From Bacilli bacterium (GTDB lineage Bacteria; Bacillota_I; Bacilli_A; RF39; UBA660), in the NCBI GenBank assembly GCA_017418945.1, contig JAFOMI010000053.1, positions 1 to 43,892 of the forward strand: 43,892 nucleotides of DNA, given 5' to 3'. A program made the translations under genes and the position numbers. Shown in pieces: positions 25,661 through 35,060 of this stretch. A model generated the notes under the pieces. That model ran no database searches. It saw only the letters and a list, made by a program, of their open reading frames with translations, and was not told the DNA's origin. How positions within the stretch are numbered: position 1 is the stretch's first letter; each line of letters begins with the position of its first letter.

Positions 25661-25719
25661 GTATATTTATTCTTAAAAATACCATAACAAACATAGAATG
25701 TAATTAAGGAGGAATTCAT

Positions 25720-27945
25720 GTGTTTGGTAAATTCAGTGAAGAAGCAAGAAAAGCTTTAGCGCTTGCGAATCTAGAAATGTCAAAATTAAATCATCCGTTT
25801 GTAGGTAGTGAACATTTATTACTTGGAATTCTATCAATTAATAATGATTTAACTAAATTATTAAAGAAGAATGGATTAACATACAAAGTATTTAAAGAAG
25901 AACTAGTTAAGACTGTGGGTATTGGAAAAGAAGGGAATAATTGGTTTTTATATACCCCTTTATTAAAAAATATATTAAAAAGAGTAGTAGTAGATGCAAA
26001 AGATTTAAATGAAGAAATTACAATAACAAATTTATTTTTATCAATTTTAAATGAAGGAGAAGGAGTCGCATATAGATTATTAGTAGGTTTATCAATAAAT
26101 TTAGATAAAATAAATTATGAAATTAATAATATGAATAAAAAGAAAAAAGGTAAAAAATTATTACTTAATGAACTTGGAGTTAATTTAAATGAAGAAGTTA
26201 AAAATAATAAAATAGATCCAGTAATAGGAAGAGAAAATGAAACAAATAGACTTATAGAAATATTATGTAGAAGAACTAAAAACAATCCTGTTTTAGTAGG
26301 AAATGCAGGTGTTGGTAAAACAGCTATTGTAGAGAATTTAGCAAGAAGAATAAATAATTATGAAGTACCTAGTTCCTTAATTAATAAAACAATTATTTCT
26401 ATAGATATGGCATCTATTTTATCTGGTACTAAATATAGAGGAGAATTTGAAGAAAAATTAAAAAAAATAATAAAAGAACTTAATGAGAATAAAAATATTA
26501 TTTTATTTATTGATGAAATACATACGATCGTAAATGCTGGTTCTTCTGAAGGAGCTATAGATGCATCTAATATATTGAAACCATATTTAGCAAGAGGATT
26601 TATAAAAGTAATTGGATCTACTACTTTAACTGAATATAAACAAAGCATAGAAAAAGATAAAGCATTAGATAGAAGATTTCAAAAGATAATGGTTGAAGAA
26701 CCAAATAAAAAAGAATTAAAAAATATTTTAATAAATATAAAACCTATTTATGAAAGTTATCATGGAGTAATTATTTCTGATCAAATAATAGATGAAATAA
26801 TAAATTTAAGTTCTAAATATATTTATGATAGATATGAACCTGATAGATCAATAGATATATTAGATGAGGTTTCATCAAGAGTTTCTTTAAGAGAAATAAA
26901 AGAAGAAAAAGAATTAAATATTATTAATAAGAAAATAAAAAGTATGAAAAAGAAAAAGACTGAAGCATTAAATGAAAAGAATTATAAAAAAGCATGTGAT
27001 ATTAAAGAAGAAGAACTTGCTTTGGAAAATAAAAGAGATAATATTGAATTAAATATTTTAAGAAATAAGAGAATCAAAAAAGTTTCTTTAAATGATGTTA
27101 AAGATGTAATTAGTTCTAAAAGTGGTATACCAATTGTACTTGAAGAGAAAAATATATTTAATGAAATAACTAAGATTGAAAAGAATTTAAAGAGTAAAAT
27201 TATAGGTCAAGAAAAGGCAATAGATTCGTTAATAGAAAATACTAAAAAAATTAAATTAGGAATTAAAGATAATGATAAATGTTATTCTATATTATTTAGT
27301 GGTAATACTGGTGTTGGTAAAACGTTTTTATCAAAAAAATATGCATCATTATTAAGTAATCATGTTATCAAACTTGATATGAGTGAATTTTCATTAAGTG
27401 AAAGTATTAATAAATTAATTGGTTCTCCAGCGGGCTATATAGGATATAATGATGATAAAAATCTTTTAGAAGAAATAAGAGATTTTCCATATTCAATTTT
27501 AATTTTAGATGATATAGAAAAAGCACATAAATCAATAATAGATTTCTTTTTAAATATTATAGATGAAGGATATTGTTTAGATAATAAAGGCAATAAGATA
27601 AGATTCGATAATGTAGTTATTTTAATGACTACAAATAATATTTTAAAGAAACAAAGAGTAGGTTTTAATGAAGAAGAAAAAGAAGTAATTGGATTAAATA
27701 GTTTTACTAATAGAGTAGATGATGTGATTAATTTAGAAGATTTAAAAGAAAGTGATATTAATAAAATTATTTATAATGAAATAATGAAATATAATAAAAA
27801 AACAAAAAGCTTTATTAAATTATCTTTAGATGAAATAGAACGAATAAAAGAAAAAAGTGAGTATAAAAAATATGGTGCTAGAAAATTATATAAAACTATA
27901 AAAAAGGAACTAGATAATAGATTAGTAAATATTATATTTAGTTAA
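25720..27945 (+). CDS. clpC: ClpC-type AAA+ unfoldase, shortened and divergent
   Basis: 741 aa (Bacillus ClpC about 810), GTG start at 25720 with AAGGAGG. Clp_N repeats (FSEEARKALALANLEMS, GSEHLLLGIL), then the D1 AAA domain with Walker A GNAGVGKTA, pore KYRGEFEE and Walker B LFIDEIH. A UVR-like coiled middle domain follows (about residues 403-440). D2 has Walker A GNTGVGKT, pore GSPAGYIGY, and sensor-2 YGARKLY. Its Walker B reads LILDDIEKAH, so the catalytic Glu is Asp. Partner ClpP and the regulators CtsR, McsA and McsB are not adjacent. It unfolds proteins for ClpP degradation. Single-gene transcript likely. Confidence 0.9.
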   Translation: MFGKFSEEARKALALANLEMSKLNHPFVGSEHLLLGILSINNDLTKLLKKNGLTYKVFKEELVKTVGIGKEGNNWFLYTPLLKNILKRVVVDAKDLNEEITITNLFLSILNEGEGVAYRLLVGLSINLDKINYEINNMNKKKKGKKLLLNELGVNLNEEVKNNKIDPVIGRENETNRLIEILCRRTKNNPVLVGNAGVGKTAIVENLARRINNYEVPSSLINKTIISIDMASILSGTKYRGEFEEKLKKIIKELNENKNIILFIDEIHTIVNAGSSEGAIDASNILKPYLARGFIKVIGSTTLTEYKQSIEKDKALDRRFQKIMVEEPNKKELKNILINIKPIYESYHGVIISDQIIDEIINLSSKYIYDRYEPDRSIDILDEVSSRVSLREIKEEKELNIINKKIKSMKKKKTEALNEKNYKKACDIKEEELALENKRDNIELNILRNKRIKKVSLNDVKDVISSKSGIPIVLEEKNIFNEITKIEKNLKSKIIGQEKAIDSLIENTKKIKLGIKDNDKCYSILFSGNTGVGKTFLSKKYASLLSNHVIKLDMSEFSLSESINKLIGSPAGYIGYNDDKNLLEEIRDFPYSILILDDIEKAHKSIIDFFLNIIDEGYCLDNKGNKIRFDNVVILMTTNNILKKQRVGFNEEEKEVIGLNSFTNRVDDVINLEDLKESDINKIIYNEIMKYNKKTKSFIKLSLDEIERIKEKSEYKKYGARKLYKTIKKELDNRLVNIIFS

Positions 27946-27976
27946 TTAGTTTATAGTCTTTTTTTAAATAATATGT

Positions 27977-27982
27977 TATAAT
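27977..27982 (+). promoter_or_regulatory. Probable -10 box for cysS
   Basis: TATAAT at 27977-27982 in an otherwise T/A-rich gap, 26 bases before the cysS start. No convincing -35 box at 16-18 bp spacing. No terminator hairpin is seen between clpC and cysS, so read-through is also possible. Confidence 0.4.
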
Positions 27983-28007
27983 TTAATGTATTAATGAAGG
28001 TGATACA

Positions 28008-29396
28008 ATGAGATTATATAATACATTAACAAGAAAGATTGAAGAATTTATTCCTAATGAAGAAGGAAAAGTTAAATTGTATACTTGTGGACCTACAGTA
28101 TATAGTTATGCTCATATAGGTAATATAAGAAATTATATAGGACATGATATTCTAGATAAAACTTTAAGATATTTAGGATACGAAGTTACTAGATGTATGA
28201 ATATTACAGATGTTGGTCATTTAACATCTGATTCTGATTCTGGTGAAGATAAAATGCTTAAAGCAGTAAAAAAAGAACATAAGACAGCTATGGAAATCGC
28301 AGACTTTTATACTAAAGCATTCTTTAAAGACTTTGAATTAGTTAATTGTAAGATGCCTGAAATAGTTTCAAGAGCTACTGAAAATATAGATGAATATATT
28401 AAAATTATTACAAGATTATTAGAAACTGGTTATGCATATAAATCTGGAGGAAATATATATTTTGATACAACTAAATTAGAAGATTATTATGTATTAACTA
28501 ATCATAAAGAAGATGAAATGGTTGTAGGAGTTAGAGAAGGCGTAGAAGAAGATAGTAATAAAAGAAATCAAAATGATTTTGTTCTTTGGTTTACATCATC
28601 TAAATTTGAAAATCATGAATTACAATGGGATTCTCCATTTGGTAGAGGATATCCAGGTTGGCATATTGAGTGTACTGGAATATCAATTAAGTATTTAGGT
28701 GAATATTTAGATATCCATGGTGGTGGAGTAGACAATATATTCCCTCATCATACAAATGAAATTGCACAAAGTGAAAGTTATTTAGGACATAAATGGTGTA
28801 ATTATTGGTTTCATAATGAACACTTACTTGATGAAACAGGTAAAATGAGTAAATCAACAGGAGCAATTTTAACAGTATCTAAGTTAAAAGAAAATGGATA
28901 TAATCCATTAGCATATAGATTTATGTGTTTAAATTCACATTATAAAAAACAATTAGTATTCTCTTATGATGCTTTAAAGCAAAATGAAGATATTTTAAAT
29001 AAATTAAAAAATAAAGTTTTATCTATTTCTTATGATGGAAATTATAATGAAGATGATTTTAATAATTACAATGATAAATTTAAAGAAGCTTTAAGTGATA
29101 ACTTAAATACATCTAATGCTATAACAGTATTATATGATGTTTTAAAAGCGAACATTGGTAATGATACTAAATTAAAATTAATAGAAAATTTTGATAAAGT
29201 ATTATCACTTGATTTATTAAAAAAAGAAGAAATTGATAAAGAATTAGAAGAAAAAATAAATGAATTGATTATAAAAAGAAATAATTATAAAAAAGAAAAA
29301 GATTATGAAAATGCAGATAAAATTAGAAAAGAAATAGAAGATCTTGGTGTTAGTATTAAAGATACTAGGGAAGGAACTGTAATAGAATGGAAGTAA
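28008..29396 (+). CDS. cysS: Cysteinyl-tRNA synthetase
   Basis: 462 aa, standard class I synthetase. Signature CGPTVYSYAHIGNIRNYIG includes zinc-ligand Cys and the HIGN version of HIGH. Other motifs are NITDVGHLTSDSDSGEDKM, the zinc-site region GWHIECTGIS, DIHGGGVDNIFPHHTNEIAQSE, and KMSKS in ETGKMSKSTGAIL. The C-terminal anticodon-binding helices end with DTREGTVIEWK. It charges tRNA-Cys. The last ten bases overlap the next gene, so cysS and the YugP-like protease gene are coupled. Confidence 0.97.
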   Translation: MRLYNTLTRKIEEFIPNEEGKVKLYTCGPTVYSYAHIGNIRNYIGHDILDKTLRYLGYEVTRCMNITDVGHLTSDSDSGEDKMLKAVKKEHKTAMEIADFYTKAFFKDFELVNCKMPEIVSRATENIDEYIKIITRLLETGYAYKSGGNIYFDTTKLEDYYVLTNHKEDEMVVGVREGVEEDSNKRNQNDFVLWFTSSKFENHELQWDSPFGRGYPGWHIECTGISIKYLGEYLDIHGGGVDNIFPHHTNEIAQSESYLGHKWCNYWFHNEHLLDETGKMSKSTGAILTVSKLKENGYNPLAYRFMCLNSHYKKQLVFSYDALKQNEDILNKLKNKVLSISYDGNYNEDDFNNYNDKFKEALSDNLNTSNAITVLYDVLKANIGNDTKLKLIENFDKVLSLDLLKKEEIDKELEEKINELIIKRNNYKKEKDYENADKIRKEIEDLGVSIKDTREGTVIEWK

Positions 29397-30058
29397 TGTT
29401 TATTTTAGTTTCATTATTAATAACAGGATTATCACAATTAATATTATCAATTAAATATAGTTTTTATAAGAAAAGTGATATTAATAGTGAATTAAGTGGA
29501 TATGAAATAGCATCTAAAATTTTAAAAGAATATGATTTAGATGATATTACAGTTAATGAAATATCAGGAAATTTAACAGATCATTATAATAATAGTAATG
29601 GAACTATTAATTTATCAAGAGATATTTATGAAGGAAAAAGTATTGCATCTACAGCAGTAGCAGCACATGAATGTGGACATGCAATACAATATAAAGATGG
29701 TTATTTTCCAATTAAAGTTAGAAATACTTTAGTACCTTTTGTTAATATAGGAAATAAACTTGGATATATTGCAATTGTTATTAGTATAGGAGCATCATTA
29801 ACTAAATTATTTATTTTAGGTATTGTTTTAATATCATTTGCAGTAGTTTTTCAATTAATTACTTTACCTGTAGAATTTGATGCATCAAGAAGAGCTAATA
29901 AAGTACTTCTTGAAATGAATCTAATTAGTGAAGAAGAACAAAAAGGAACTAAAAGTATGTTAAGAGCGGCAGCTTTTACTTATGTCGCAGGATTATTTTC
30001 AAGTATTTTACAAATACTAAGATTAATATATATTTTTACAAATAGAAGAAGAGATTAA
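29387..30058 (+). CDS. YugP-like zinc metallopeptidase (membrane)
   Basis: 223 aa. Zinc-protease motif HECGH in TAVAAHECGHAIQYKDGY (about residues 93-97), and a second acidic ligand segment PVEFDASRRAN. One N-terminal and two or three central/C-terminal hydrophobic helices place it in the membrane. This matches Zn_peptidase_2/YugP, a poorly characterised family. ATG 29387 and ATG 29396 are both possible; AGGGAAGGA 12 bases before 29387 favours the first, which overlaps cysS by 10 bases. Confidence 0.88.
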   Translation: MEVMFILVSLLITGLSQLILSIKYSFYKKSDINSELSGYEIASKILKEYDLDDITVNEISGNLTDHYNNSNGTINLSRDIYEGKSIASTAVAAHECGHAIQYKDGYFPIKVRNTLVPFVNIGNKLGYIAIVISIGASLTKLFILGIVLISFAVVFQLITLPVEFDASRRANKVLLEMNLISEEEQKGTKSMLRAAAFTYVAGLFSSILQILRLIYIFTNRRRD

Positions 30059-30069
30059 TCTCTTTTTTT
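30047..30069 (+). terminator. Intrinsic terminator
   Basis: AAGAGA (30049-30054), loop TTAA, TCTCTT (30059-30064), then T residues to 30069. Short stem; overlaps the stop of the YugP-like gene. Confidence 0.65.
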
Positions 30070-30082
30070 ATTCTTTATATGA

Positions 30083-30088
30083 TATAAT
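30083..30088 (+). promoter_or_regulatory. Probable -10 box for the flavoprotein operon
   Basis: TATAAT at 30083-30088, 13 bases past the preceding terminator T run and 24 bases before the ATG at 30113. No -35 box fits. Confidence 0.4.
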
Positions 30089-30112
30089 AGGTAAGTAGAA
30101 ATGGGGTATATT

Positions 30113-31285
30113 ATGATTAAAGTTGGAATAATAGGAGGAGGTTATAGTGGAGTTATTTCTGCAATTTATGCATCAAAAAACTCTGAAGTAACTATTTTAG
30201 AAAGAAATCCATCATTATTAAAAAAACTTTTATTAACAGGAAATGGAAGATGTAATTATTTTAATGAAGATATGTCTTTAGATAAATTTCATTCTAGTAA
30301 TGAATCTTATATAAAAGAAATATTAACTAAAGAAAATATAAAAGAAGTTGTAGACTTTTATTATAGACTTGGATTATTTTCAAAAGTAAAGAATGGTTAT
30401 TATTATCCATATTCTAATCATGCAAGTTCAGTTAGAGATTTATTAATTGGAAAATTAAAAGAATTAAATGTTAATATTAAAACAGATTACTTAGTAAATA
30501 AAATTGAAAAATATAATGATAAGTTTATTATTAATGATGAATTAGAATTTGATAAAATAATTATTGGAACTGGAGGAATGGCTTATCCAAAAACTGGTTC
30601 AGATGGAATAGGATATGAATTATTAAAAGATTTTAATCATAATATTACTAAATTAAGTCCTAGTCTTGTACAGATTACATCAAATAATAAATATTTAAAA
30701 GAATTAAGTGGTATAAGATGTGAATCTAAATTAACCTTATTTAAGAATAATGAAATAGTAAAAAAAGAAATAGGTGAATTACAATTTACTGATTATGGAA
30801 TTAGTGGTATTTGTACATTTAATTTAAGTTCAAGATTAGATGATAAAAATGATAATCAATATATATTAATTAATTTTATGCCAATTTCTATTAAGGATTT
30901 TGATTTATTTATGAAGTCTTCATCAAATACTATTTTTGAAAGATTAGAAGGATTCTTAAATTATAAGTTAGTTAAAGTATTATTAAAAATATCTAGTATT
31001 AGTGAAGATAAAAAATATAGTGAAATAACAAATAAACAAAAAGAAGATTTAATAAATAATTTATTTAATTATAGAGTCAATATTATTGGAACTAAATCTT
31101 TTGATAATTCTCAAGTTACAAAGGGTGGTTTAGATCTTAATGAAATAAATCCATTAACAATGGAATCTAAAAAGGTAAAAGGACTATATGTAGTTGGTGA
31201 ACTTTTAGATTTAGATGGTGATTGTGGAGGATATAATTTAACAATTGCTTTTGTAACAGGTTTAATTGCGGGGACTAATATATGA
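30113..31285 (+). CDS. HI0933/BaiN-family FAD-dependent oxidoreductase
   Basis: 390 aa from ATG 30113 (GGGG at 30103-30106 as ribosome binding site; the ATG at 30101 would start on it). Rossmann motif VGIIGGGYSGVISA (GxGxxG), followed by LLTGNGRCNYFNED, the hallmark of the HI0933 flavoprotein family. Another landmark is IIGTGGMAYPKTGSDG. It ends with the FAD-binding GLYVVGELLDLDGDCGGYNL. Members are putative NAD(P)H or quinone-type reductases, and BaiN acts in bile acid 7-dehydroxylation; the substrate is not assigned here. Overlaps the next flavoprotein by 4 bases (ATGA). Confidence 0.87.
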   Translation: MIKVGIIGGGYSGVISAIYASKNSEVTILERNPSLLKKLLLTGNGRCNYFNEDMSLDKFHSSNESYIKEILTKENIKEVVDFYYRLGLFSKVKNGYYYPYSNHASSVRDLLIGKLKELNVNIKTDYLVNKIEKYNDKFIINDELEFDKIIIGTGGMAYPKTGSDGIGYELLKDFNHNITKLSPSLVQITSNNKYLKELSGIRCESKLTLFKNNEIVKKEIGELQFTDYGISGICTFNLSSRLDDKNDNQYILINFMPISIKDFDLFMKSSSNTIFERLEGFLNYKLVKVLLKISSISEDKKYSEITNKQKEDLINNLFNYRVNIIGTKSFDNSQVTKGGLDLNEINPLTMESKKVKGLYVVGELLDLDGDCGGYNLTIAFVTGLIAGTNI

Positions 31286-32844
31286 TAAGAATTAATAACA
31301 TTAAAATAAGTATTTTAGAAGATACAAAAGAAAATATAATTAATAAAATTGAAAAAGAAATAAAAGAAAAAGTGTTAGATTATAAAATAGTAAAAAAGTC
31401 ATTAGATGCTAGAAAAGAAATTAAGTATGTTTATACTTTTGATGTTAAAGTATTAAATGAAGAAAAGGTATTAAAAAGAAATAAAAATATAATTAAAACT
31501 CCAAAAGAAGAATATGTATTAAATATAACTGGAAAAGATGAATTAAAAAGTAGACCTATTATTGTAGGAACAGGCCCATCAGGATTATTTTTAGGATATA
31601 TGCTTTCTATGTATGGTTATAATCCTATATTAATAGAAAGAGGAGAAAAAATAGAAGATAGAGTAAAAACTGTTTCTTCTTTTTGGGAGAATAGTATTTT
31701 AAATGAAGAATCTAATGTTCAATTTGGAGAAGGTGGTGCAGGTACTTTTTCTGATGGTAAATTAAATACTCTTGTAAAAGATAAGTATTTTAGAATGAAA
31801 AAAGTTTTTGAAATATTTACTTTATGCGGTGCACCAGAAGAAATAATGTATGACTATAAACCACATATAGGTACTGATAAATTAAGAGAAGTTGTTATTA
31901 ATATGAGAAATAGAATAATTAGTATGGGTGGAGAATTTAGATATTCAACTAAATTAACTGATTTAATTATTAAAGATAATAAGTTAGAGGGTATTATTGT
32001 TAATAATAATGAAGAAATAAAAACTAATATTCTTTTTTTAGGAATAGGACATAGTGCAAGAGATACATATGAAATGTTACGTAAAAGAGGTCTATATATG
32101 AAATCAAAACCATTTGCGGTAGGTGTTAGAATTATTCATAAACAAGAAGATATAAATAAGAGTTTATATAGAGAATATTATGATAAATTAGGATCTGCAT
32201 CATATAAACTAACTTATAATACTAAAGATAATAGAGGAGTATATTCATTTTGTATGTGTCCAGGTGGATATGTAGTAAATGCATCTTCTGAAAAGAATAG
32301 ACTTGCTATTAATGGTATGAGTAATTATAAAAGAGATTCTGGTTATGCAAATAGTGCAATAGTTGTTACTGTTAATAGTAAAGATTATGGAGAAGAATTA
32401 TTTGATGGTGTTAGATTTCAAAGAGCATTAGAAGAAAAGGCATATAAGTTAGGAAAAGGAAATATACCTTGTCAAAGATATATTGATTTTAAAAACAATG
32501 TAATTAGTAATAAAATAGATCATATTGAAACTAAAGGTAATTATTCTCGTTGTAATTTAAATGATTTACTTCCAGAATATGTATCAGAATCAATAAAAGA
32601 AGCAATGCCATTTTTTAAGAAACAAATATCTTGCTTTGAAAATGATGATGCTGTTTTACTAGGAATTGAATCAAGAACTAGTTCACCAATTACTATATTA
32701 AGAGATGAGTTTGGTGAAAGTAATATTAAAGGAATCTATCCTGTTGGAGAAGGTGCTGGTTATTCAGGTGGTATTACGACTTCAGGAATGGATGCTATAA
32801 AGCAAGTAGAAAAGTTTGTTAATAGATTTAAACCTTTTAATTAA
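31282..32844 (+). CDS. COG2509-type FAD-dependent dehydrogenase
   Basis: 520 aa. After a short N-terminal domain comes IVGTGPSGLFLGYMLSMYGY (nucleotide fold), then the diagnostic NVQFGEGGAGTFSDGKLNTLVKD, GIGHSARDTYEML and GVRIIHKQEDIN. C-terminal GIYPVGEGAGYSGGITTSGMD binds FAD. Related proteins are annotated as uncharacterised FAD-dependent dehydrogenases; no substrate is known. It is translationally coupled to the previous flavoprotein (ATGA overlap), suggesting shared redox function. Confidence 0.87.
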   Translation: MIRINNIKISILEDTKENIINKIEKEIKEKVLDYKIVKKSLDARKEIKYVYTFDVKVLNEEKVLKRNKNIIKTPKEEYVLNITGKDELKSRPIIVGTGPSGLFLGYMLSMYGYNPILIERGEKIEDRVKTVSSFWENSILNEESNVQFGEGGAGTFSDGKLNTLVKDKYFRMKKVFEIFTLCGAPEEIMYDYKPHIGTDKLREVVINMRNRIISMGGEFRYSTKLTDLIIKDNKLEGIIVNNNEEIKTNILFLGIGHSARDTYEMLRKRGLYMKSKPFAVGVRIIHKQEDINKSLYREYYDKLGSASYKLTYNTKDNRGVYSFCMCPGGYVVNASSEKNRLAINGMSNYKRDSGYANSAIVVTVNSKDYGEELFDGVRFQRALEEKAYKLGKGNIPCQRYIDFKNNVISNKIDHIETKGNYSRCNLNDLLPEYVSESIKEAMPFFKKQISCFENDDAVLLGIESRTSSPITILRDEFGESNIKGIYPVGEGAGYSGGITTSGMDAIKQVEKFVNRFKPFN

Positions 32845-32875
32845 TATGTTAAAATGTATGTAAGGAGTAAAGAAT

Positions 32876-33631
32876 ATGAAGATAGTATCGTGGAATGTAG
32901 CGGGATTTAGAGCGTGTTTAAAAAAAGGATTTGATGATTTTTTTAAGAGTATAGATGCAGATATCTATGCACTTCAAGAATCAAAAGTATTAGAAGACCA
33001 ATTTGATTATAAACCAGAAGGTTATTATATGTATCTAAATCCAGCAGAAAAGAAAGGTTATTCAGGAACACTTGTTTATTCTAGAATAAAACCTATAAAT
33101 GTTACATATGGTTTAGGAATAGAAGAACATGACCATGAAGGAAGAGTTATTACTCTTGAATTCGAAGAGTTTTATTTAGTAGTTCAATATGTACCAAATG
33201 TTAAAAGAGATTTAAGTAGACTTGGTTATAGAATGGTCTGGGAAGATGAAATAAGAAAATATCTAAAAGCGTTAGAAGAAAAGAAACCTGTTATTATGTG
33301 CGGTGATTTAAATGTAGCACACGAAGAAATAGATATAAGAAATGCAAAATCAAATATTGGGAATGCAGGTTTTACATATGAAGAAAGAGGTAAATTTACT
33401 GAACTTTTAAATAGTGGATTTATTGATACTTTTAGATATTTTAATCCTACAAAAGAAAAATATTCTTGGTGGAGCTACATGGGAAGAGCAAGAGAAAATA
33501 ATATAGGTTGGAGATTAGATTATTTTGTAACAAGTAAAAGTATAATTGATAAAGTAAAAGATAGTTTAATATTAGATGATGTAATGGGTTCAGATCATTG
33601 TCCAATTGTTCTTGATATTAATTTAAAATAG
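32876..33631 (+). CDS. xth: Exodeoxyribonuclease III
   Basis: 251 aa, MgDNA endonuclease/exonuclease fold. Active-site segments: SWNVAGFRA (Asn), LQESKV (metal Glu), YVPNVKRDLSR (Tyr), CGDLNVAHEEID (Asp/Asn), WRLDYF, and the terminal DHCPIVLDI (Asp-His). It cleaves DNA 5' to abasic sites and removes 3'-blocking groups in base-excision repair. Ribosome binding site AAGGAG; the gap to the flavoprotein is 31 bases with no terminator, so read-through is possible. Confidence 0.95.
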   Translation: MKIVSWNVAGFRACLKKGFDDFFKSIDADIYALQESKVLEDQFDYKPEGYYMYLNPAEKKGYSGTLVYSRIKPINVTYGLGIEEHDHEGRVITLEFEEFYLVVQYVPNVKRDLSRLGYRMVWEDEIRKYLKALEEKKPVIMCGDLNVAHEEIDIRNAKSNIGNAGFTYEERGKFTELLNSGFIDTFRYFNPTKEKYSWWSYMGRARENNIGWRLDYFVTSKSIIDKVKDSLILDDVMGSDHCPIVLDINLK

Positions 33632-33644
33632 AAAGGGGTTTAAT

Positions 33645-34985
33645 ATGAAAAAAAGATTCATTAAAAAAATTATTGTTTCAACTTGTTTTATATCTTTTTT
33701 AGTATTACTTTTTTCATTTATTAATATATTTAAATGCAATAATGACATATCTTTAGTAAAAAGTATTATTAAGAATAAATATAAATCTGTTAATTATGAT
33801 AAAAAAACTAAGTATTTATATGCTTATAAAGATGGTGAATACGAAGTATATGATAATAATGGTAATAAATTATATTCTATTTTTGATGATTCTAATTTAA
33901 ATATCATTTCTGTAACTAAAAATTATTATGTTATTTATATAGATAAATATTATGTATATAATACTCAAAATGATTTATTCTTTTCATCAGATGATGTATA
34001 TTCATTAAATAGCTATTTATTTAAATCTAATGATAAAGTATTAGATTATAAAGGTAATGTTGTATTAGAGAATATAAATAAAATAGAATCATTTAATGGA
34101 AATAAACTTTTTAATGTTAACAATAAATATATAATTGATAAAAGAGGAAATATTATTTTAAAAGATTCTGTTATAAAAGAAGAAGTAAAGAATAAAAATA
34201 AGTTTTATATTATAAAAAAAGGTAAAAAATATTATACTTTTTTTCCTAATATTGAAAAGATAATTGGAACAGGTTTCAATGATTATAGAGTTGAAAAAAA
34301 GATCTTTATAGAAGATGAGAATGATAAGTATATTATTTTAAAAAGTGGAATTAGAAAGAAAATAAGTGAAGATAATTATCCAAGAAATGAATATGTTTCT
34401 TTTAATAATAAATATAAAACAGTTAAGGCATCAAATAAATATACTTTACTTGATAAAAATAATAATATAATAAAAGAATTAGATGAACAAATAATTGTTA
34501 AAAATTCTAAAGTAAAAAAAGGAAATATTATTAAAACATATTATTTATATGATATTAAAAGTAAAAAGTATTATAAATCAAAAACTTTTTATATAAAGAA
34601 TAATAAATATTATTTATATAAAAAAGATAATAATAGTTATTTATTAGATTCTAATTTTAAAGAAATAAGAAAGTCTTCATTTATAGATATTTATAAAAAT
34701 TATATTATTTATAAAGATAATAATAAGTTAGTATTTTTAAATGTATTAAAAAATAAGAAAAAGACTATTAGTATTAAGAATGAAGAATTAGCGATAGATA
34801 GTCTTTATAAAAACATATTAGTGTTAAAAGCAAAAGATGAAATAAAGGTTCTAAATTATAAAGGAAATACTATAAAAATAATAAAAGATAATAATATAAA
34901 AGATATTTATTTTGATAGTGATAATAATAGAGTAGTTATTATAACTATGAAAGATGGTTTAATAGGTTCTTACGTTTGCGAGTAA
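33645..34985 (+). CDS. Exported or membrane-anchored repeat protein, unknown function
   Basis: 446 aa with an N-terminal hydrophobic anchor (residues about 7-28), then a long Asn/Lys/Tyr-rich region of short beta-strands. Recurrent units such as YEVYDNNGNKLYSI, LDYKGNVVLENI, IDKRGNIILKDS and LLDKNNNIIKEL (pattern x-D-x-x-G/N-N-x-x) resemble WG/beta-propeller or YD-like repeats. This is visible pattern, not a confirmed family. It lies 13 bases after exonuclease III with AAAGGGG. A cell-surface role is the simplest reading. Confidence 0.65.
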   Translation: MKKRFIKKIIVSTCFISFLVLLFSFINIFKCNNDISLVKSIIKNKYKSVNYDKKTKYLYAYKDGEYEVYDNNGNKLYSIFDDSNLNIISVTKNYYVIYIDKYYVYNTQNDLFFSSDDVYSLNSYLFKSNDKVLDYKGNVVLENINKIESFNGNKLFNVNNKYIIDKRGNIILKDSVIKEEVKNKNKFYIIKKGKKYYTFFPNIEKIIGTGFNDYRVEKKIFIEDENDKYIILKSGIRKKISEDNYPRNEYVSFNNKYKTVKASNKYTLLDKNNNIIKELDEQIIVKNSKVKKGNIIKTYYLYDIKSKKYYKSKTFYIKNNKYYLYKKDNNSYLLDSNFKEIRKSSFIDIYKNYIIYKDNNKLVFLNVLKNKKKTISIKNEELAIDSLYKNILVLKAKDEIKVLNYKGNTIKIIKDNNIKDIYFDSDNNRVVIITMKDGLIGSYVCE

Positions 34986-34996
34986 GAACTTTTTTT
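34966..34996 (+). terminator. Strong intrinsic terminator
   Basis: GTTCTTAC (34966-34973), loop GTTTGCGA, GTAAGAAC (34982-34989), then seven T residues. The hairpin covers the stop codon of the repeat protein (34983-34985). Confidence 0.92.
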
Positions 34997-35006
34997 ATTA
35001 AATAGG

Positions 35007-35035
35007 TTGTACAATCCTAAAAAAAATGATATACT
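35007..35035 (+). promoter_or_regulatory. Promoter with 17-bp spacing
   Basis: TTGTAC (35007-35012), 17 bases, TATACT (35030-35035). The -35 box matches 3 of 6 positions, the -10 is strong. Drives the DUF1292-like gene at 35061. Confidence 0.55.
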
Positions 35036-35060
35036 TTAATATATAATAAGGGAGGCTAGT

